From assembly GCA_905116865.2 (NCBI GenBank), contig CAJHNH020000231.1, positions 15,001 to 79,000 on the forward strand: 64,000 nt of DNA, written 5' to 3'. The position numbers were made by a program, and so were the translations under genes. The DNA comes from Candidula unifasciata. Lineage: Eukaryota; Mollusca; Gastropoda; Stylommatophora; Geomitridae. Shown here in pieces: positions 63,848 to 64,000 of the stretch. The stretch's first letter is position 1. The number at the start of each line of letters is the position of its first letter. The notes below the pieces were generated by a model. It saw only the letters and a program-made list of their open reading frames with translations. It searched no databases and had not been told where the DNA came from.

Positions 63848-64000
63848 TAGGAATAGTTATTATTTGGCACGTGAATGGGAATAATCACTATTTAGCATGG
63901 CATTAATCACCAATTGGCATGTAAATGGGAATAATCACTTTTTGGCATGTGGATGGGAATAATCACTATTTGGCATGTAAATGAGAATACTTAAAATTAG
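63848..64000. repeat. 28-bp tandem repeat running out of the window
   Basis: Unit 'gggaataatcactatttggc' + 'atgtaaat', about five copies, cut by the window end. Confidence 0.85.

Noticed and set aside
49301..64000. Search for the EPS8 SH3 and PTB exons on the - strand
   Set aside because: No ALYDF or WW...G.VP.N pattern found by eye; these exons are probably beyond the window.

Overview
The window is nuclear DNA from an animal, most likely a mollusc and probably a gastropod. The signs are small exons with GT/AG borders inside long introns, several tRNA-derived SINE families with target-site duplications, LINE 3' ends with (GAA)n tails, TTAA-flanked MITEs, hAT and Tc1/mariner relics, and very many minisatellites. 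The mollusc assignment is inference from this style of repeats and from the two genes; no single feature proves it. There is no sign of bacterial or phage gene organisation.

Only two host genes can be supported, and both are partial. (1) On the + strand, from before position 1 to 11623, is the 3' half of an SLC6 neurotransmitter/amino-acid transporter: six exons carry TM8 to TM12 and the C-terminus (248 codons and a stop). (2) On the - strand, from beyond the last exon seen (49300) down to 43128, is the 3' part of an EPS8-family actin-regulator gene: four exons carry 527 codons and a stop, with a very long disordered linker followed by the conserved C-terminal actin-binding effector region. 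Exon phases agree at every junction in both genes. The two genes converge (tail to tail) and are separated by about 31.5 kb of repeats. Nothing suggests that they act together.

Region by region: 1-11.6 kb, SLC6 exons, with introns holding a 22-bp minisatellite, SINEs, LINE ends, a GAA/GGA tract, poly-C/poly-G runs and a 30/60-bp minisatellite. 11.6-31 kb, a candidate 3' UTR followed by MITEs, an 80-bp array, a 42-43-bp array, a Tc1-like pseudogene, a 57-bp array, SINEs, a SPIN-like hAT element and a 31-bp array. 31.3-35.5 kb, a 38-bp satellite. 35.5-43.1 kb, nested SINEs, LINEs and MITEs. 43.1-49.3 kb, EPS8. 49.5-51.6 kb, an AT-rich array split by a LINE with reverse-transcriptase motifs. 51.6-56.2 kb, mixed relics. 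56.2-61 kb, four minisatellites (44, 68, 39 and 77 bp). 61-64 kb, mostly unassigned.

I found no clear new multi-gene system. The most informative observations concern genome dynamics: SPIN-like hAT copies (a family known for horizontal transfer), two satellites with single-copy precursors still present in the same window, a MITE with a matching empty site, a duplicated splice acceptor in the transporter gene, and a large lineage-specific linker exon in the EPS8-like gene. Statements about families rest on recalled protein patterns; no database search was run.
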